64,000 nucleotides of DNA, from assembly GCA_001983455.1 (NCBI GenBank), contig LJDB01000073.1, forward strand, positions 1-64,000, in the 5' to 3' direction. This stretch comes from Candidatus Epulonipiscium fishelsonii (GTDB lineage: Bacteria; Bacillota; Clostridia; Lachnospirales; Cellulosilyticaceae). The stretch's first letter is position 1, and the number at the start of each line of letters is the position of its first letter. Made by a program: the position numbers and the translations under genes. A model generated the notes under the pieces. The model saw nothing but the letters and a program-made list of their open reading frames with translations, searched no databases and had not been told where the DNA came from. Positions 62,960-64,000 of the stretch are shown in pieces.

Positions 62960-64000
62960 TTATTTTAGATCAAATACTCGACCAAGCATATCAATAATTG
63001 GATCTAGTGCGTTCATTGCTTCTTCCACTGTATTATTTTCTGTCCCTAGTTCTATCAGAAGTGAGTGTGGTGCCATATACGTACTATATCTATATATTTT
63101 CAAAAATATTCTTCTCATCAAGTCTGGATAATAAGTTAATCCTTGAATTTGCATTTGAATAGTTAAAGCTAAATTATCTTCTACATACGGATTTATCAAA
63201 TGTGTAAGAGGTTTTAAATTTCCATTTAAATCTCTTTGAGTAGTGATACCATTAACAAGCATTACTTTTGCTGCTTCTTTACCATTTATTGGAGCTGAAT
63301 CCACAGAAATACCACTATCCCTATGTAAATCTATAATAAGTTGGATAGAAGGATTTTCTTCAACAATTTTTTCTATAACAGGTCCCATTCGGTCATATTC
63401 ACCATAATCTTGAATTTCTCCATTTAGATAAAAATTATCTGTATTATGCATAACTTCAAGACCGTATTCTTCTTCTAATATTTTTCCAAGCTCTGCTCCT
63501 ACTGCTGAAACTCCACCTGTTTTATAGTCTTTTTTATCTTCATCAAAAAAAGTTTCTTTTACATGAGTATGAAAAATTAATACTTGAGGTCCATCAACAT
63601 CAGTATCAATTGTTAACTTTCTATTTGCAAGTTCTTCAAAATCCCACATGTCAAGTACATCAGTATCAAGCTCTAAAGCTGCATCTGCTGTAAACATGTT
63701 TCTTAATAAATAAGATGAGTCTCCTAGTTTACTTATATCAATTTTTTGCTTTGGTGGAACTGGAAATTTAGGAATATAAGTATTTTCTGTTTCTAAATTT
63801 ATGAGCTCATGAGCTTCAGGAATATCAAATCTTCCTATCAAACCTTCACTTTCAAAATAAATAGGCATACTTTTTAGAAATGGCATGCTTTGATAAATAT
63901 ATGTTAAAGGACTTTTTACACCTAGACTAAAAATTTGTTTAGTATATTCTTCCCCAAATAGTTGTAAATCCAATTCACCAGCAATATTTGGCACAGCTAT
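62960..64000 (-). CDS. spoIIP: Stage II sporulation protein P (SpoIIP), N-terminus outside the window
   Basis: At least 346 residues of a SpoIIP amidase/endopeptidase, which degrades septal peptidoglycan during engulfment with SpoIID and SpoIIM. The frame is open to the right edge, so the signal/membrane segment is missing from view. Visible motifs: VLIFHTHVKETFF (zinc His), the loop TGGVSAVGAELGKILEEEYGLEV, IQLIIDLHRDSG (second His), the ITTQRDLNGN region, NLALTIQMQIQG and the C-terminal LLIELGTENNTVEEA (catalytic Glu). Confidence 0.93.
   Translation of the reverse strand: MAVPNIAGELDLQLFGEEYTKQIFSLGVKSPLTYIYQSMPFLKSMPIYFESEGLIGRFDIPEAHELINLETENTYIPKFPVPPKQKIDISKLGDSSYLLRNMFTADAALELDTDVLDMWDFEELANRKLTIDTDVDGPQVLIFHTHVKETFFDEDKKDYKTGGVSAVGAELGKILEEEYGLEVMHNTDNFYLNGEIQDYGEYDRMGPVIEKIVEENPSIQLIIDLHRDSGISVDSAPINGKEAAKVMLVNGITTQRDLNGNLKPLTHLINPYVEDNLALTIQMQIQGLTYYPDLMRRIFLKIYRYSTYMAPHSLLIELGTENNTVEEAMNALDPIIDMLGRVFDLK

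Overview
The window comes from a low-GC, anaerobic, endospore-forming member of the Clostridia. Evidence: a spoIIGA-sigE-sigG-ylmC block, a SpoIIP homologue at the right edge, a divergent alpha/beta-type small acid-soluble spore protein, an oxygen-independent redox repertoire (4Fe-4S ferredoxin subunits, two Mo-bis-MGD oxidoreductases, radical SAM enzymes), clostridial ribosome-binding sites and AT-rich codon use. A Lachnospirales-type lineage is plausible, but I cannot fix the genus from sequence alone. No rRNA, tRNA, CRISPR array or intact transposase was seen.

Layout. (1) 1-7.1 kb: tail of an unknown gene, then a five-gene operon: DASS anion transporter, FAD/NAD reductase, Mo oxidoreductase, 4-cluster ferredoxin subunit and beta-hydroxyacid dehydrogenase. 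It looks like uptake and redox conversion of an organic anion. (2) 7.1-14.5 kb: an alpha-glucoside PTS operon (GH4 6-phospho-glucosidase, EIIBC, two dehydrogenases, EIIA, two tandem RpiR regulators). It is bracketed by two copies of the 3' end plus terminator of the beta-hydroxyacid dehydrogenase, so it looks like an inserted segment. (3) 14.6-17 kb: a beta-mannoside pair (mannosylglucose phosphorylase and cellobiose 2-epimerase). (4) 17.3-21.7 kb: a 1450-aa exported 5'-nucleotidase/LysM protein with about 82 hexapeptide repeats. (5) 21.8-27.3 kb: hypothetical protein, HtpG, SASP, WG-repeat protein, a helical protein, and a strongly structured non-coding segment. (6) 27.3-30.4 kb: a hypothetical gene and a decayed bacterial-microcompartment locus with a broken and an intact DeoR regulator. 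(7) 30.4-35.1 kb: CstA with a small Cys-rich membrane protein, then the sporulation sigma-factor block. (8) 35.3-47.3 kb: a co-directional molybdenum island (cofactor synthesis, ModABC, Tat-exported Mo oxidoreductase). It is preceded by a structured leader with two terminators and interrupted by an Rpn/PD-(D/E)XK gene between modB and modC. (9) 47.3-64 kb: chemoreceptor, ABC-F protein, tandem SUKH-like genes, hydrolase, cell-wall amidase, a nuclease-plus-unknown gene pair, a DUF378 protein, a 1060-aa glycosidase-like unknown, NADAR, a B12/radical SAM protein and SpoIIP.

Connections. The molybdenum island supplies the cofactor needed by both Mo oxidoreductases in the window. PTS-borne alpha-glucosides and beta-mannosides feed glycolysis. 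A roughly 44-nt imperfect hairpin repeat recurs at least six times across the window, four of them at or just after the 3' ends of genes. That repeat, the flanked sugar operon, the structured RNA at 26.9-27.2 kb and the Rpn insertion in the mod operon are the least explained parts.
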